DNA from: Jeotgalicoccus marinus DSM 19772
GTDB taxonomy: Bacteria; Bacillota; Bacilli; Staphylococcales; Salinicoccaceae
NCBI RefSeq assembly: GCF_000425825.1
Contig: NZ_AUEE01000010.1
Span: 31,680 to 95,679 of the forward strand
Direction of reading: 5' to 3'
DNA length: 64,000 nucleotides
Below the pieces are notes generated by a model that was not told the DNA's origin, did not search any database, and worked only from the letters and a program-made list of their open reading frames with translations. Below, piece after piece: positions 44,619-53,537 of this stretch; the first letter of the stretch is position 1, and every line of letters starts with the position of its first letter. The translations under genes and the position numbers were made by a program.

Positions 44619-46112
44619 TTAGTCATTATTTTCTTCTGTCTTCTTTGGTGCAGGTACAACATCTTCAAGTGGTCTTGCTCTATAAACAAATAAAGCTAAG
44701 ATAAATGCGACAATCGTAATAATAAAGATGACGAAATATACAAATTCTGTTCCTGCAACCATCGCATCAGTAATGGCTTGTGGTGAGGTTGGATCTTCCA
44801 CACCATTTAAGTAACTCGCTTGTTTAGAGTTCAATAAACCAAGAAATACTGACACACCAATTGCACCGGATAATGGCTGTAAAGTAGACATTAGTGCAGT
44901 ACCATGTGAATACATGTGTTTAGGCAACTGATTTAAACCGTTCGTTTCTGCAGGCATCATCATTGCTGAAACACTTAACATAATCAACATAAAGCCGACA
45001 ATGATGACCCATTCTGGTGTATCTGCAGTCAGATTACTGTACATAAACATAACTGCTGCCAAGACAATGGTTGCTGGAACCATCATGACTTTCGGTCCTA
45101 CCTTATCAAATAAGGCACCCATAAATGGACTCATTAAACCATTAAGAATACTACCAGGTAATAGTAAAAGTCCTGCTGCTGCTGCAGTCAAGCCCATTGG
45201 TCCCTGCATAAATACAGGTAGAATTAGCTCTGAAGCAAACATAACCATAATAATAATAATGAACATGATTACAGCATGGGCAAACATTGGAAACTTAAAC
45301 ACTCTTAAATCCATAAGCGGTTCATCAAGTTTAAATTGACGCATCGCAAAAAGCACAAGACTAATCACACCAATAATTATAGGAATAAATACAGATGCTG
45401 TCATAAATCCATTTGCACTTTCACCAGCATGACTGAATCCATATATTGTACCTCCAAGACCAATCGTAGAGAAAACAATAGATAACCAATCAATCTTAGG
45501 TTTAGTAATTTCAGTAACGTTCACTAGGAACTTCATTGCAAAAAGAATCGAGAATATTGTAAATGGTACCACAAGGAAGAAGAGGAATCTCCAACCTAAA
45601 TACTCAACGATTACACCTGAAAGCGTTGGTCCAATTGCAGGTGCAAACATAATGACAAGCCCTACAATCCCCATAATTTTACCTCTTTTGTGAGGTGGGT
45701 ATAATAGTAAAAATACGTTAAACATAATCGGCATAATCAAACCTGTACCAACGGCTTGAATCATTCTACCAAATAATAGAACACCAAATGTTGGTGCTGA
45801 ACCTGCCACAATGGTCCCGATTAAGAATGTCACCATGGTACCAATAAATAATTGTCGTGTGGTAAACCAACCAATTAAAAGTGGCGATATTGGCATAACT
45901 ATAGCCATCACCAACATAAATCCTGTCGCAATCCACTGAACTGTGGGTAGCGTAATATCAAATTCTTGCATTAAAGTCGTTAATGCAATATTTAGTAATG
46001 TTTCATTGAGGATCGCAAAAAATGCCCCGATGATTAAAGCAATCATAATAGGTTTAGTTTTAACATTCGGATTTTCTGAAAGAAACTCATACTTTACGTT
46101 TTCGGTCGTCAT
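44619..46112 (-). CDS. MFS drug exporter, DHA2 (14-helix) family
   Basis: A 497-residue protein with fourteen predicted helices; motif C-like GPTLSGVIVEYLGWRFLF in helix 5 and an LLIGWFTTRQ loop A place it with EmrB/QacA/LmrB-type multidrug exporters. ATG 46112 follows AGAGGTG and is preferred over 46163. It is divergent from a MerR regulator with a GyrI-like ligand domain, the arrangement of BmrR-type drug-responsive systems. Confidence 0.88.
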   Translation of the reverse strand: MTTENVKYEFLSENPNVKTKPIMIALIIGAFFAILNETLLNIALTTLMQEFDITLPTVQWIATGFMLVMAIVMPISPLLIGWFTTRQLFIGTMVTFLIGTIVAGSAPTFGVLLFGRMIQAVGTGLIMPIMFNVFLLLYPPHKRGKIMGIVGLVIMFAPAIGPTLSGVIVEYLGWRFLFFLVVPFTIFSILFAMKFLVNVTEITKPKIDWLSIVFSTIGLGGTIYGFSHAGESANGFMTASVFIPIIIGVISLVLFAMRQFKLDEPLMDLRVFKFPMFAHAVIMFIIIIMVMFASELILPVFMQGPMGLTAAAAGLLLLPGSILNGLMSPFMGALFDKVGPKVMMVPATIVLAAVMFMYSNLTADTPEWVIIVGFMLIMLSVSAMMMPAETNGLNQLPKHMYSHGTALMSTLQPLSGAIGVSVFLGLLNSKQASYLNGVEDPTSPQAITDAMVAGTEFVYFVIFIITIVAFILALFVYRARPLEDVVPAPKKTEENND

Positions 46113-46162
46113 AATACACCTCTTATCTGTTTGTTCTATAAACGTTTTGTCCACTAACGACA

Positions 46163-46206
46163 TAATTAGTGACCTAATTAAATATAAAGTATATAGTAAC
46201 TATATA
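46163..46206. promoter_or_regulatory. MerR-type operator region between exporter and regulator
   Basis: Exact 8-bp inverted repeat TATATAGT-A-ACTATATA at 46190-46206, 17 bases before the regulator, and a second dyad AATTAG-TGAC-CTAATT at 46164-46179. MerR proteins usually bind such dyads inside an overlong promoter spacer. Which one drives the exporter cannot be told by eye. Confidence 0.5.
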
Positions 46207-46222
46207 GGCAAGAGGTGATTTA

Positions 46223-47050
46223 ATGAATTCAGAAATATATTTTTCAACTGGTGATTTCGCAAAACTTTGTAATGTTTCTAAGCAAACCTTATTTTATTAT
46301 GACAAAATCAATCTGCTAGAACCGATTTATAAAGATCAAAATGGTTTCCGCTATTATTCAATTACACAGTGTGACACCATGTTCTTAATTGAATCGTTAA
46401 AAGAAATGGAAACACCACTAAAGGAAATTAAGATCTTTATAAATAATACAAACCCTGAGTCCATGATTGATTTATTTAAGAAAAAGTCTGAACAGATATC
46501 TAAAAAAATTGAAAACTTACAGTCCATCCAAAATTCAATAGAAAAGAAAATTACTCTAACCAAAGAAGCACAACAACAAGATTTCTCTGAGATTGTCGTA
46601 CAAAACTCAGATGTTGAATACCTATATGTGAGTCATCAACTAGTATACGATGATGAAGACTACAACATAAAGGTAATTGCAGACTTTTACCATACAAGTA
46701 TGGATACTTTGAATGAGAAATACGCAATTGGTGTTATCTTAAGAAAAGATGATTTTAATCTATCGACTGAAAATAATTTCAAGCATTTGTTCGTTAGAAC
46801 AGAGTATACAAAAGAACTGCCCTTGGTTAAAAAAGATAAGTGTCAAGATGTGGTCGCTTATCATATAGGTGAGTACCGTAAAATGTATCAAACTTTCGAT
46901 AAAATAAAAGCGTTTATAAATAATCATCAACTAGAGATTAAAGACAAGATATACTGCGAGCCTGTATATGATCGTATTGCAGTCAGAGATGCATCACAAT
47001 ACGTGACAAAAATAACTGTCCCGGTTAAAGAGGCAGAAAGGAGTAAGTAA
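46223..47050 (+). CDS. MerR-family regulator with GyrI-like effector domain
   Basis: A 275-residue activator: MerR winged helix (YFSTGDFAKLCNVSKQTLFYYDKINLLEP), a coiled coil at about 75-120, and a C-terminal domain of about 150 residues resembling the BmrR/GyrI drug-binding fold (VAYHIGEYRKMYQTF). AGAGGTG precedes ATG. It likely senses a drug and activates the divergent exporter. Its stop shares a base with the start of the next small gene (TAATG). Confidence 0.85.
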   Translation: MNSEIYFSTGDFAKLCNVSKQTLFYYDKINLLEPIYKDQNGFRYYSITQCDTMFLIESLKEMETPLKEIKIFINNTNPESMIDLFKKKSEQISKKIENLQSIQNSIEKKITLTKEAQQQDFSEIVVQNSDVEYLYVSHQLVYDDEDYNIKVIADFYHTSMDTLNEKYAIGVILRKDDFNLSTENNFKHLFVRTEYTKELPLVKKDKCQDVVAYHIGEYRKMYQTFDKIKAFINNHQLEIKDKIYCEPVYDRIAVRDASQYVTKITVPVKEAERSK

Positions 47051-47205
47051 TGAGTAAATCGACAAGTGTTGTAAAAACTGGTGTTGGATTCGGAACTGTT
47101 TTAGCTGTTACCATTTCTTGGAGTCTACACCAATCTATACTATGGGCGATTATCCACGGTATCCTATCATGGTTCTATGTTATTTACTATATAATTGTGA
47201 GGTAA
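47050..47205 (+). CDS. 51-residue membrane protein coupled to the MerR gene
   Basis: Fifty-one codons: a 10-residue polar start, helix one (GFGTVLAVTISWSLHQ), a short turn, helix two ending WFYVIYYIIVR. The ATG overlaps the regulator stop by one base and GGAG lies just upstream in the regulator end, so translation is coupled. Short two-helix proteins with SILWAIIHGILSW-like wording occur widely in Firmicutes, as I recall, without known function. A strong terminator follows. Confidence 0.75.
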   Translation: MSKSTSVVKTGVGFGTVLAVTISWSLHQSILWAIIHGILSWFYVIYYIIVR

Positions 47206-47221
47206 GATTCTTATACAATAA

Positions 47222-47261
47222 AAAAGCTATGCAGATTACCTAATGGTTCTGCATAGCTTTT
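47222..47261. terminator. Bidirectional terminator
   Basis: Exact 14-bp stem AAAAGCTATGCAGA / TCTGCATAGCTTTT, twelve-base loop, between the MerR operon and the convergent lipoprotein gene. Confidence 0.92.
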
Positions 47262-47277
47262 GTTTATATGTTAATAA

Positions 47278-48102
47278 TTAAACATGCATTTCAATTTCTG
47301 CATCTTCTTTAAGCGTCTCAACTAATTTTTGAGCAGCTTCACCTTCTTTTTGACTGACCAATTGTTCTTCTAGTTGAGGTTTCAGCTCATCAAATGAAGG
47401 CGGCTCTTCTTCAGTTTCCATCTGCTCTAATTGTTCGACTTGCTGATCATACAATTCTTTTAGTTCATCTTCTGAAGGTTCGATTTCTCCAGCTTCTTCA
47501 GCAATGAGTTTATCTACTCTGACTTGAAGTTGAATTTGTTCATCGACTTCTTCTTGATTCATACCTTGCTCTTCAAACATTGTGTAAAGTTCTTCTTGTG
47601 ATTCAACACCAGCTTGTTCTGTGAGCTGATCTAGAAGTTCTGTCGTTTCTTCTTCTGATGCTTCAAGTTCTCTATTATCAGCTTCTTGAACGAGTAGCTC
47701 TTGTGAAACTAAGCCATCAGCCACTTGGGTTTTAAGATCATCCTGATTGACCTCTTCACCAGACATTTGAGACATCATTGCCATCTGCTGGAACTGAGCG
47801 TTATACGCTTCTTCGAACTCAGGTTTTTCGATTTGTGTACCGTTCACTTCTGCTACGACATCAGGTACATCTTCTAAATCTGGTTCAGGCATTTCTGCTT
47901 GTTCGCCTTCACCTTCTGCTGATTCGCCTTCTGATGACTGTTCTCCTTCAGCAGCTGCTCCACCAGATTCTTCTGACGAAGCTGTTTCTTCAGTAGCATT
48001 TTCTTCTTCTGCACTTGTATCTTCTGCACCTTCATCATTACTGCATGCAGAGACAACTAATAATGATCCTATTATTGTTAATCCCGATATCCATTTTTTC
48101 AT
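47278..48102 (-). CDS. SurA-N-like chaperone lipoprotein without PPIase domain
   Basis: A 274-residue lipoprotein: signal with lipobox VVSAC (Cys20), an acidic Glu/Ser/Ala linker to about residue 80, then a helical SurA N-terminal-like domain (VVAEVNGTQIEKPEFEEAY; QELLVQEADNREL) ending without any parvulin domain. Relatives such as PrsA fold secreted proteins at the membrane; here only the holdase-like part exists. ATG 48102 is chosen for the signal peptide and an upstream GGAG; the longer frame has no signal. Single gene. Confidence 0.8.
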   Translation of the reverse strand: MKKWISGLTIIGSLLVVSACSNDEGAEDTSAEEENATEETASSEESGGAAAEGEQSSEGESAEGEGEQAEMPEPDLEDVPDVVAEVNGTQIEKPEFEEAYNAQFQQMAMMSQMSGEEVNQDDLKTQVADGLVSQELLVQEADNRELEASEEETTELLDQLTEQAGVESQEELYTMFEEQGMNQEEVDEQIQLQVRVDKLIAEEAGEIEPSEDELKELYDQQVEQLEQMETEEEPPSFDELKPQLEEQLVSQKEGEAAQKLVETLKEDAEIEMHV

Positions 48103-48240
48103 ATTTAAGATAACTCCTTTTAATAAAGTGTTAGAGGTCATTCTAACGTACACAAATAAAAAAATCATGTAAAAAGGGGTGTATATAAAAATAATTTCAT
48201 CGATTTTGACTGTTTCGTGACCATAAATTTCTATGTAGAA

Positions 48241-48278
48241 ATAAAAAAGCAGCAAACACGACAAGGTGTTTGCTGCTT
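48241..48278 (-). terminator. Terminator of gcvPA-gcvPB
   Basis: Exact 13-bp stem AAGCAGCAAACAC / GTGTTTGCTGCTT, six-base loop, T run on minus. Confidence 0.93.
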
Positions 48279-48289
48279 CTATTATTCAC

Positions 48290-49753
48290 TTACGCTTCTT
48301 TTTGCCAACGGAGTACAGGCTTACGAGAAGCTCTAGTTTCATCTAGACGTTTAACTGAAGTTTTGTGTGGTGCTTCATGAATGATCTCTGGGTTATTCTC
48401 AGTTTCATCCGCAATTTGTAACATTGTGTCGATGAAGTGATCTAATGTTTCTTTAGATTCAGTTTCAGTCGGCTCAATCATTAATGCTTCAGCTACGATT
48501 AATGGGAAGTAAACTGTTGGCGGGTGAATATCAAAGTCCATTAGACGTTTAGCGATATCTAATGTTCTAACACCTTGTGCTTTTTGTTTATTTCCAGATA
48601 GTACGAATTCGTGTTTACAGTGTTGTGTAAATGGAAGTTCGTATTTATCTTGTAGGCTGCGCATGATGTAGTTCGCATTAAGAACTGCATACTCACTTGC
48701 TTTCTTAAGTCCTTCAGCACCAAGTGTACGGATATAAGTGTAAGCACGTACGTTGATTCCAAAGTTACCGTAGAAGTTCTTAACCATACCGATTGAATCT
48801 GGACGGTTATAATCTAATTCATAGACGCCGTCGTTTTCAACAACTTGTGGTTTTGGTAAGAATTTTGCGAGCTCTTCTGTTACACCAATTGGACCTGAAC
48901 CTGGTCCACCACCGCCGTGTGGGCCAGTGAATGTTTTGTGTAAGTTTAAGTGAACCGCGTCAAAGCCCATGTCGCCTGGACGAGTGTAACCCATGATCGC
49001 GTTTAGGTTCGCACCATCATAGTACATTTTACCGCCAGCTTCGTGGACGATTTCAGCCATTTCAACGATCTCAGTTTCAAATAACCCTAAAGTATTCGGG
49101 TTCGTTAACATTAGAGCTGCTGTGTTTTCGTTAACAACTTTTTTAAGGTCTTCTACGTCTACTAGACCTTTACTGTTAGACTTAACCTCTACTACTTTAA
49201 ATCCAGCAACTGCTGCAGATGCAGGGTTTGTACCGTGTGCTGAGTCAGGAACAATAATTTCGTTTCTATGACCTTCACCATTTGCTTCATGGAATGCTTT
49301 AAACACCATTAGTGAAGTCCATTCACCTTGTGAACCTGCTGCAGGTTGTAAAGTGATTTCATGCATACCAGTGATTTCCTCAAGGTGAACTTGTAGATCG
49401 TACATTAACTCTAAAGCACCTTGGATTGTTTTAGTGTCTTGGTATGGGTGAATATGACTGAAACCAGGGTGTCTAACAACATCTTCGTTGATTACTGGGT
49501 TGTACTTCATCGTACATGATCCTAAAGGATAAAATCCAGTGTGGATACCGAAGTTTCGGTTAGAAAGTCCAGTGTAGTGACGCATTAATTCTAATTCGTC
49601 TACCTCTGGAAGGTTAGCTGGCTCTTTACGAATATAAGTTTCACCAATTTCAGCTTTTAAATCAGTTTCAGGAACGTCAAGGCTTGGTAGGTGATATCCT
49701 ACTCGTCCTTCTTTACTGCGTTCAAAAATTAATGGAAAGTTTTCATTAGCCAT
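48290..49753 (-). CDS. gcvPB: Glycine dehydrogenase (decarboxylating) subunit 2
   Basis: A 487-residue PLP enzyme subunit. The PLP lysine is in [19 protein letters not shown], and [11 protein letters not shown] and [11 protein letters not shown] are family-typical. With GcvPA it forms the P-protein that decarboxylates glycine and passes the aminomethyl group to the lipoyl H-protein. The start overlaps the end of gcvPA by eight bases. A glycine-rich PLP loop of normal sequence suggests full activity. Confidence 0.95.
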   Translation of the reverse strand: MANENFPLIFERSKEGRVGYHLPSLDVPETDLKAEIGETYIRKEPANLPEVDELELMRHYTGLSNRNFGIHTGFYPLGSCTMKYNPVINEDVVRHPGFSHIHPYQDTKTIQGALELMYDLQVHLEEITGMHEITLQPAAGSQGEWTSLMVFKAFHEANGEGHRNEIIVPDSAHGTNPASAAVAGFKVVEVKSNSKGLVDVEDLKKVVNENTAALMLTNPNTLGLFETEIVEMAEIVHEAGGKMYYDGANLNAIMGYTRPGDMGFDAVHLNLHKTFTGPHGGGGPGSGPIGVTEELAKFLPKPQVVENDGVYELDYNRPDSIGMVKNFYGNFGINVRAYTYIRTLGAEGLKKASEYAVLNANYIMRSLQDKYELPFTQHCKHEFVLSGNKQKAQGVRTLDIAKRLMDFDIHPPTVYFPLIVAEALMIEPTETESKETLDHFIDTMLQIADETENNPEIIHEAPHKTSVKRLDETRASRKPVLRWQKEA

Positions 49754-51098
49754 TGTTGATTACCCCCAATTCTTTAGCGAATGCATCGATTTCATCTTTA
49801 GAACGGATCTCAGTCGTTGCGATTAGCATGTGGTTCTCAAATTCTGGGTAGATACGTCCAAGATCAAAACCACCAACGATTCCTTTTTCGAATAATTGTT
49901 CATTAACTTCCTGAACAGGTTTGTTTAACTCAACAACAAATTCGTTAAAGAATGCACCGTCAAATGCTGCTTTAATACCTGCGTCTGCAAGTTGTTGTTT
50001 AGTGTAACGTGATTTTTGTAAGTTTAACTCTGACATTTCTTTCACACCATTTTTACCTAAAGCACTCATAGCTGCAGAACTTGCTACTGCGTTTAATGCT
50101 TGGTTAGAAGTGATGTTTGATGTCGCTTTCTCACGTCTGATGTGCTGCTCACGTGTTTGTAAAGCAAGCACGAATCCACGTTGACCATCTTCGTCAACTG
50201 TTTCACCAACAAAACGGCCAGGTACTTTACGCATTAACTTTTCAGTTGTTGCGAAGTAACCACAGTGTGGCCCACCAAGTTGAGCAGGAATACCAAATAC
50301 TTGAGTATCACCGACAACGATGTCTGCACCGAACTCTGCAGGTGGTGTAAGGTAACCTAAAGCTAATGGGTTACTTGAAACGATCATCATCGCTTTTGGT
50401 GATGATTTAACAATTTCATTTATTTTATCGAGAGGTTCAATTTGTCCTAAGAAGTTAGGATATTGTACGATAACACCTGCTGTGTCTTCATTCACTTCTT
50501 TTTCAAGTTGGTCAAGGTCCGTACGTCCATCTACAAGGTCAATTTCAACAATTTCAATGTTTTTACCTTTAGATGCTGTCTTAACTAATTCACGGTACTC
50601 AGGATGTAATGCTTTTGAAACAAGTAGACGGCTCTTCTTAGTTTGAACGTTAGCCAAATACATAGCTTCAACTACAGCTGTACCACCATCATATAATGAA
50701 GAGTTTACAATAGGCATTCCTGTAATTTCAGAAACCATTGTTTGGAACTCGAACATTGCCTGAAGTTCACCTTGGGTCATTTCCGGTTGGTATGGTGTGT
50801 AAGAAGTATAGAACTCCTGTCTAGAAATAACATGGTCTACGACTGATGGAATAAAATGGTCATAAACACCAGCACCAAGGAATGAAGTGTACTCTTGAAG
50901 GTTAGCATTTTTAGATGCCATGGCGTTCAATTCTTTCTTAAGCTCGTACTCATTCTTAGGTTCTTTCAGGTCTAGCTCTCTGTCCAGTCTAACTTTTTCT
51001 GGAATATCAGAAAAAAGTTCATCTGTGGATTTTACACCGATTTTTTCTAACATCTGTGCTTTATCAGCTTCTGTAGCTGGTAAAAAACGAAAATCCAT
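49746..51098 (-). CDS. gcvPA: Glycine dehydrogenase (decarboxylating) subunit 1
   Basis: A 450-residue subunit with the usual [17 protein letters not shown] start, [29 protein letters not shown] and GGPHCGYFA blocks. It completes the split P-protein of Firmicutes. GGGAGG precedes ATG. In staphylococci and bacilli gcvT (aminomethyltransferase) normally lies just upstream in the same operon; here the upstream gene points away, so gcvT must be elsewhere. Confidence 0.95.
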   Translation of the reverse strand: MDFRFLPATEADKAQMLEKIGVKSTDELFSDIPEKVRLDRELDLKEPKNEYELKKELNAMASKNANLQEYTSFLGAGVYDHFIPSVVDHVISRQEFYTSYTPYQPEMTQGELQAMFEFQTMVSEITGMPIVNSSLYDGGTAVVEAMYLANVQTKKSRLLVSKALHPEYRELVKTASKGKNIEIVEIDLVDGRTDLDQLEKEVNEDTAGVIVQYPNFLGQIEPLDKINEIVKSSPKAMMIVSSNPLALGYLTPPAEFGADIVVGDTQVFGIPAQLGGPHCGYFATTEKLMRKVPGRFVGETVDEDGQRGFVLALQTREQHIRREKATSNITSNQALNAVASSAAMSALGKNGVKEMSELNLQKSRYTKQQLADAGIKAAFDGAFFNEFVVELNKPVQEVNEQLFEKGIVGGFDLGRIYPEFENHMLIATTEIRSKDEIDAFAKELGVINNG

Positions 51099-51414
51099 TA
51101 CATTTTCCTCCCTATTCTTCCTGTATAATAATATTATTATTATTGTATCTAGTCTGGAGTTCGTTCCAGAAATAGAATTTACTCATGGAGACGCTTCTTT
51201 TTAGAGCGCTTTCAGAAAATGATTAGTTTCTGAATATTTATCCATACATTCATTATTATAACGATAAGTCACAGATATTAAAAGTATTTGTTATTATACT
51301 TTTGTACATTTTGCACAAATAATTATGTTACATTGTGAACCCTTTGTAGTCAGAACATATATAGTCCATTATAATAATATGAATTAACTTCTTATAGAAA
51401 GAGAGCATCACTTT
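51099..51414. other. Leader/promoter gap between gcvPA and the LysE gene
   Basis: 316 bases without a gene. The gcvPA side carries hairpins TCTGGA-ACGAAC-TCCAGA (51157-51174) and TCAGAAA...TTTCTGA (about 51213-51235) on the minus strand. I looked for a glycine riboswitch (conserved purine-rich GGAGA cores in tandem) and did not find one. The half near 51290-51340 is AT-rich and may hold the plus-strand promoter. Confidence 0.4.
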
Positions 51415-52032
51415 ATGCAACCTATACTACATGGATTTTTACTTGCACTAGGATTAATTTTACCGCTCGGCGCACAAAACGTTTTCGTCTTTAATCAAGG
51501 CACAAATCATAAGAAACTCACTGGCGCCTTACCTGTCATTATAACAGCAGGTCTAGCGGATACCTTCCTTATATTAATGGCAGTACTCGGTGTTTCATTA
51601 ATCTTGATATCCTTACCTGCCCTACAATTAGTTATCTATATAATCGGTTTTGTCTTTCTCATATATATGGCCTGGTCACTTTGGCATGAAAAGCCAACTC
51701 ATTTAGAAGAACAGCAATCGATGAGTGGTAAGAAACAAGTCGGTTTTGCACTATCTGTGTCCTTATTTAACCCGCATGCCCTCATAGATACTATAGGCGT
51801 TATCGGTACAAGTGCTACGGTCTATGACGGTGGGGATAAAGTTCTCTTCACCGCTTCAACCATTATTGTGTCATGGCTATGGTTTATTATGCTAGCTATA
51901 GTCGGACGGGTTGTTGGTTATATAGACAAAACAGGGAAGTACATATTGATACTCAATAAATTCTCAAGTATTATTGTCTTGATCGTCAGCTTGGTTATTC
52001 TGAAGAACATTATTGAGTTGATCTTTTTGTAA
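51415..52032 (+). CDS. LysE/ArgO-family amino-acid exporter
   Basis: A 205-residue six-helix protein with the LysE start (GFLLALGLILPLGAQNVFVFNQG), GLADTFLI, and the central SLFNPHALIDTIGVIG motif. These proteins export basic amino acids such as lysine or arginine. No LysG-type regulator is adjacent; it reads away from gcvPA. A weak AGAGAG precedes ATG. The 41-bp repeat begins right after its stop. Confidence 0.88.
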   Translation: MQPILHGFLLALGLILPLGAQNVFVFNQGTNHKKLTGALPVIITAGLADTFLILMAVLGVSLILISLPALQLVIYIIGFVFLIYMAWSLWHEKPTHLEEQQSMSGKKQVGFALSVSLFNPHALIDTIGVIGTSATVYDGGDKVLFTASTIIVSWLWFIMLAIVGRVVGYIDKTGKYILILNKFSSIIVLIVSLVILKNIIELIFL

Positions 52033-52039
52033 TGGTAGG

Positions 52040-52130
52040 TTTAACGAACTCGTTTTATTTTCGAAGCGGAGACCCGTTATTACATCCGCTTCGTTTTTAT
52101 TTCGAGGCCGACCTACACCATTACTTCAGT
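52040..52130. repeat. 41-bp-period palindromic repeat, two decayed units
   Basis: TTTCGAAG at 52059 and TTTCGAGG at 52100 are 41 bases apart; the first is followed by GCGGAGAC, and both are preceded by CGTTTTATT or CGTTTTTATT; TACACCATTACTTCAG follows. Same family as 29165-29369 and 22781-22840, again just after the stop of a plus-strand gene. Confidence 0.75.
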
Positions 52131-52216
52131 TGAAGGGAAAAGTGAACATTTAGGCAAGGTGGTTATAGCGAAAATTATATAAAATAGTTGAATATGCATC
52201 TATTTTTGTAGTTTTG

Positions 52217-52393
52217 ATGGATGAGAAAGCAGAAGACACTTTACAACATTGTTCAAAAATAGCACTTTATTTTCATAGTGCTGCTAAGTTCTTTTTCTTA
52301 GAGACTACGTTAAATGAATTACAATTGCATGGATATCAGAACTATAATTTAAAAGGAAAAAATAAACTCTATATTTTAGGAAATGAATCTTAA
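52217..52393 (+). pseudogene. 58-codon orphan frame, probably a gene remnant
   Basis: The frame reads from ATG 52217 to TAA and is open some 15 codons further upstream, but no ribosome site is seen. Composition is protein-like (HCSKIALYFHSAAKFFFLET; LQLHGYQNYNL), and it ends like a normal C-terminus. It overlaps the convergent YolD-family gene end by four bases. I recognise no family; it may be the tail of a decayed gene or a real small protein. Confidence 0.3.
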
Positions 52394-52752
52394 ATTTTAA
52401 GAGATCTATTGCTAATTTCATAAATTTTTAAAATTTCCCCAGTACCAGTATAAGTAGAAATATGGCCATTTTCCCAATACATTATGGAACATAGTTGATT
52501 GTATTTTACTTTCAAATGAAAGATAGAATTGATGTCATTCAGAGCAACTTCTGTTAATAAAGGTTTCTCAATTTTATCTTGATTTTGAATAATTTTGTTT
52601 AAAATTTTAAACTGTTCAGGGAGCGTTGCAAAAGCTTGCCATTTGATTTTCCCACGGCCCTTAGGAATTCTAGGGTTTAAATATTCTCTATGTATATTTC
52701 TGTAATCAGTTTCATAATTATACTTATCTGGGTCATTAGAATTTGGAATCAT
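52390..52752 (-). CDS. YolD-like protein under an SOS-like operator
   Basis: A 120-residue protein with the YolD core RIPKGRGKIKWQAFATLPEQF and a C-terminal part with WENGHISTYTGTGEI. YolD-like proteins usually accompany Y-family DNA polymerases (UvrX/YqjW type) and are SOS-induced; no polymerase gene is here, so this copy is an orphan. ATG 52752 follows TGAGG and is preferred over 52782, which would place the start inside the operator hairpin. Surrounding DNA is AT-rich and gene-poor, hinting at an acquired or decaying region. Confidence 0.75.
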   Translation of the reverse strand: MIPNSNDPDKYNYETDYRNIHREYLNPRIPKGRGKIKWQAFATLPEQFKILNKIIQNQDKIEKPLLTEVALNDINSIFHLKVKYNQLCSIMYWENGHISTYTGTGEILKIYEISNRSLKI

Positions 52753-52770
52753 AAAAATTACCTCAAGATA

Positions 52771-52799
52771 ATAACAGAGCATACGTTCTGTTATTGCAA
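52771..52799 (-). promoter_or_regulatory. SOS (LexA)-type operator inside the YolD promoter
   Basis: Minus strand: TTGCAA, 17 bases, TGTTAT. The spacer holds GAACGTATGCTC (complement of 52777-52788), one base from the Gram-positive LexA box GAAC-N4-GTTC, within a wider dyad AATAACAGA ... TCTGTTATT. Confidence 0.6.
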
Positions 52800-52966
52800 G
52801 ATAATTAGCAATTTAATAATTTAAGAAGAAATTTTTTATTAAATAATATACTTACCTTATAGTTAAACGAGAGTATAAAATAGTTTGTGTAAATGAATAA
52901 ATATACATAATGTACATATAAATTATGTGAATTTATTGGATATAATAGCTTTTTTAACTGTCTAAA

Positions 52967-53083
52967 TTATGGGTTACAGTTCAAACGGCTATCTTTCCCT
53001 GTTTCATAACCACCTAGCTCACGGCAATTTTCCAAGTTTGTTAAAGGTAAACGCACCCCGTTCAATTGTGCTTTGTTATTCAT
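52967..53083 (-). pseudogene. N-terminal stump of a tyrosine-protein phosphatase
   Basis: A frame of 38 codons with a good GGAGG seven bases before ATG. Its RLPLTNLENCRELGGYETG is the start of the Y_phosphatase3-type tyrosine phosphatases (usual form near N-x-R-x-LGGY), which run to about 250 residues. It stops soon after, with no active-site CxxGxxR downstream, so the gene is truncated. The rest of this 447-base gap (52783-53229) is AT-rich with no other gene seen. Confidence 0.6.
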
Positions 53084-53229
53084 TAGTAACCTCCACAATA
53101 ATTTTAATCATAAGAATCATTTTACCAAGGGAATGTTAAGGTCTATCGATTATTTAGTAAATATGTGTTTACTAAAATATTTGTCACTCTTAAAATAATA
53201 CCTGAATTGATTCATTGGAGGTTTCGTGA

Positions 53230-53523
53230 ATGGGGGATAGAATTTTTCGTCTACTTATATTATTTATTGATGTATTCTTTTTTCTTTTTTACATCACAAT
53301 CATGGCTGAATTTGTAGAGGTTGACTACATGGCTTTCCCATACATCATCTTAACAATATATTTCATCGTCGCAACCTTTACACATCCATTTATTGGTCTA
53401 GAAACTGAAGACAAGTTTTCACATACTAAGATACCTAATTCTAAATACACACTAATTTTCGCCTACATTTTCGCACCAATTGTCTACATCTATAGCCTTA
53501 TAAAAAATAATGATTCAGAGTAA
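53230..53523 (+). CDS. Small three-helix membrane protein, unknown
   Basis: A 97-residue product with helices at about 6-26, 34-54 and 74-90 and a polar loop between the last two (GLETEDKFSHTKIPNSK). GGAGG lies nine bases before ATG. Its stop sits inside a 12-bp stem shared with the convergent DUF1835 gene. No family recognised. Confidence 0.7.
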   Translation: MGDRIFRLLILFIDVFFFLFYITIMAEFVEVDYMAFPYIILTIYFIVATFTHPFIGLETEDKFSHTKIPNSKYTLIFAYIFAPIVYIYSLIKNNDSE

Positions 53524-53537
53524 AATTACTCTGAATC
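53512..53537. terminator. Bidirectional terminator over two stop codons
   Basis: Exact arms GATTCAGAGTAA / TTACTCTGAATC with only two bases between; followed by CTTTTAAT on plus and preceded by AAAAAATAAT for the minus side. Confidence 0.7.

Noticed and set aside
51099..51414. Glycine riboswitch before gcvPA
   Set aside because: The tandem conserved cores could not be found by eye; only two simple hairpins are visible.
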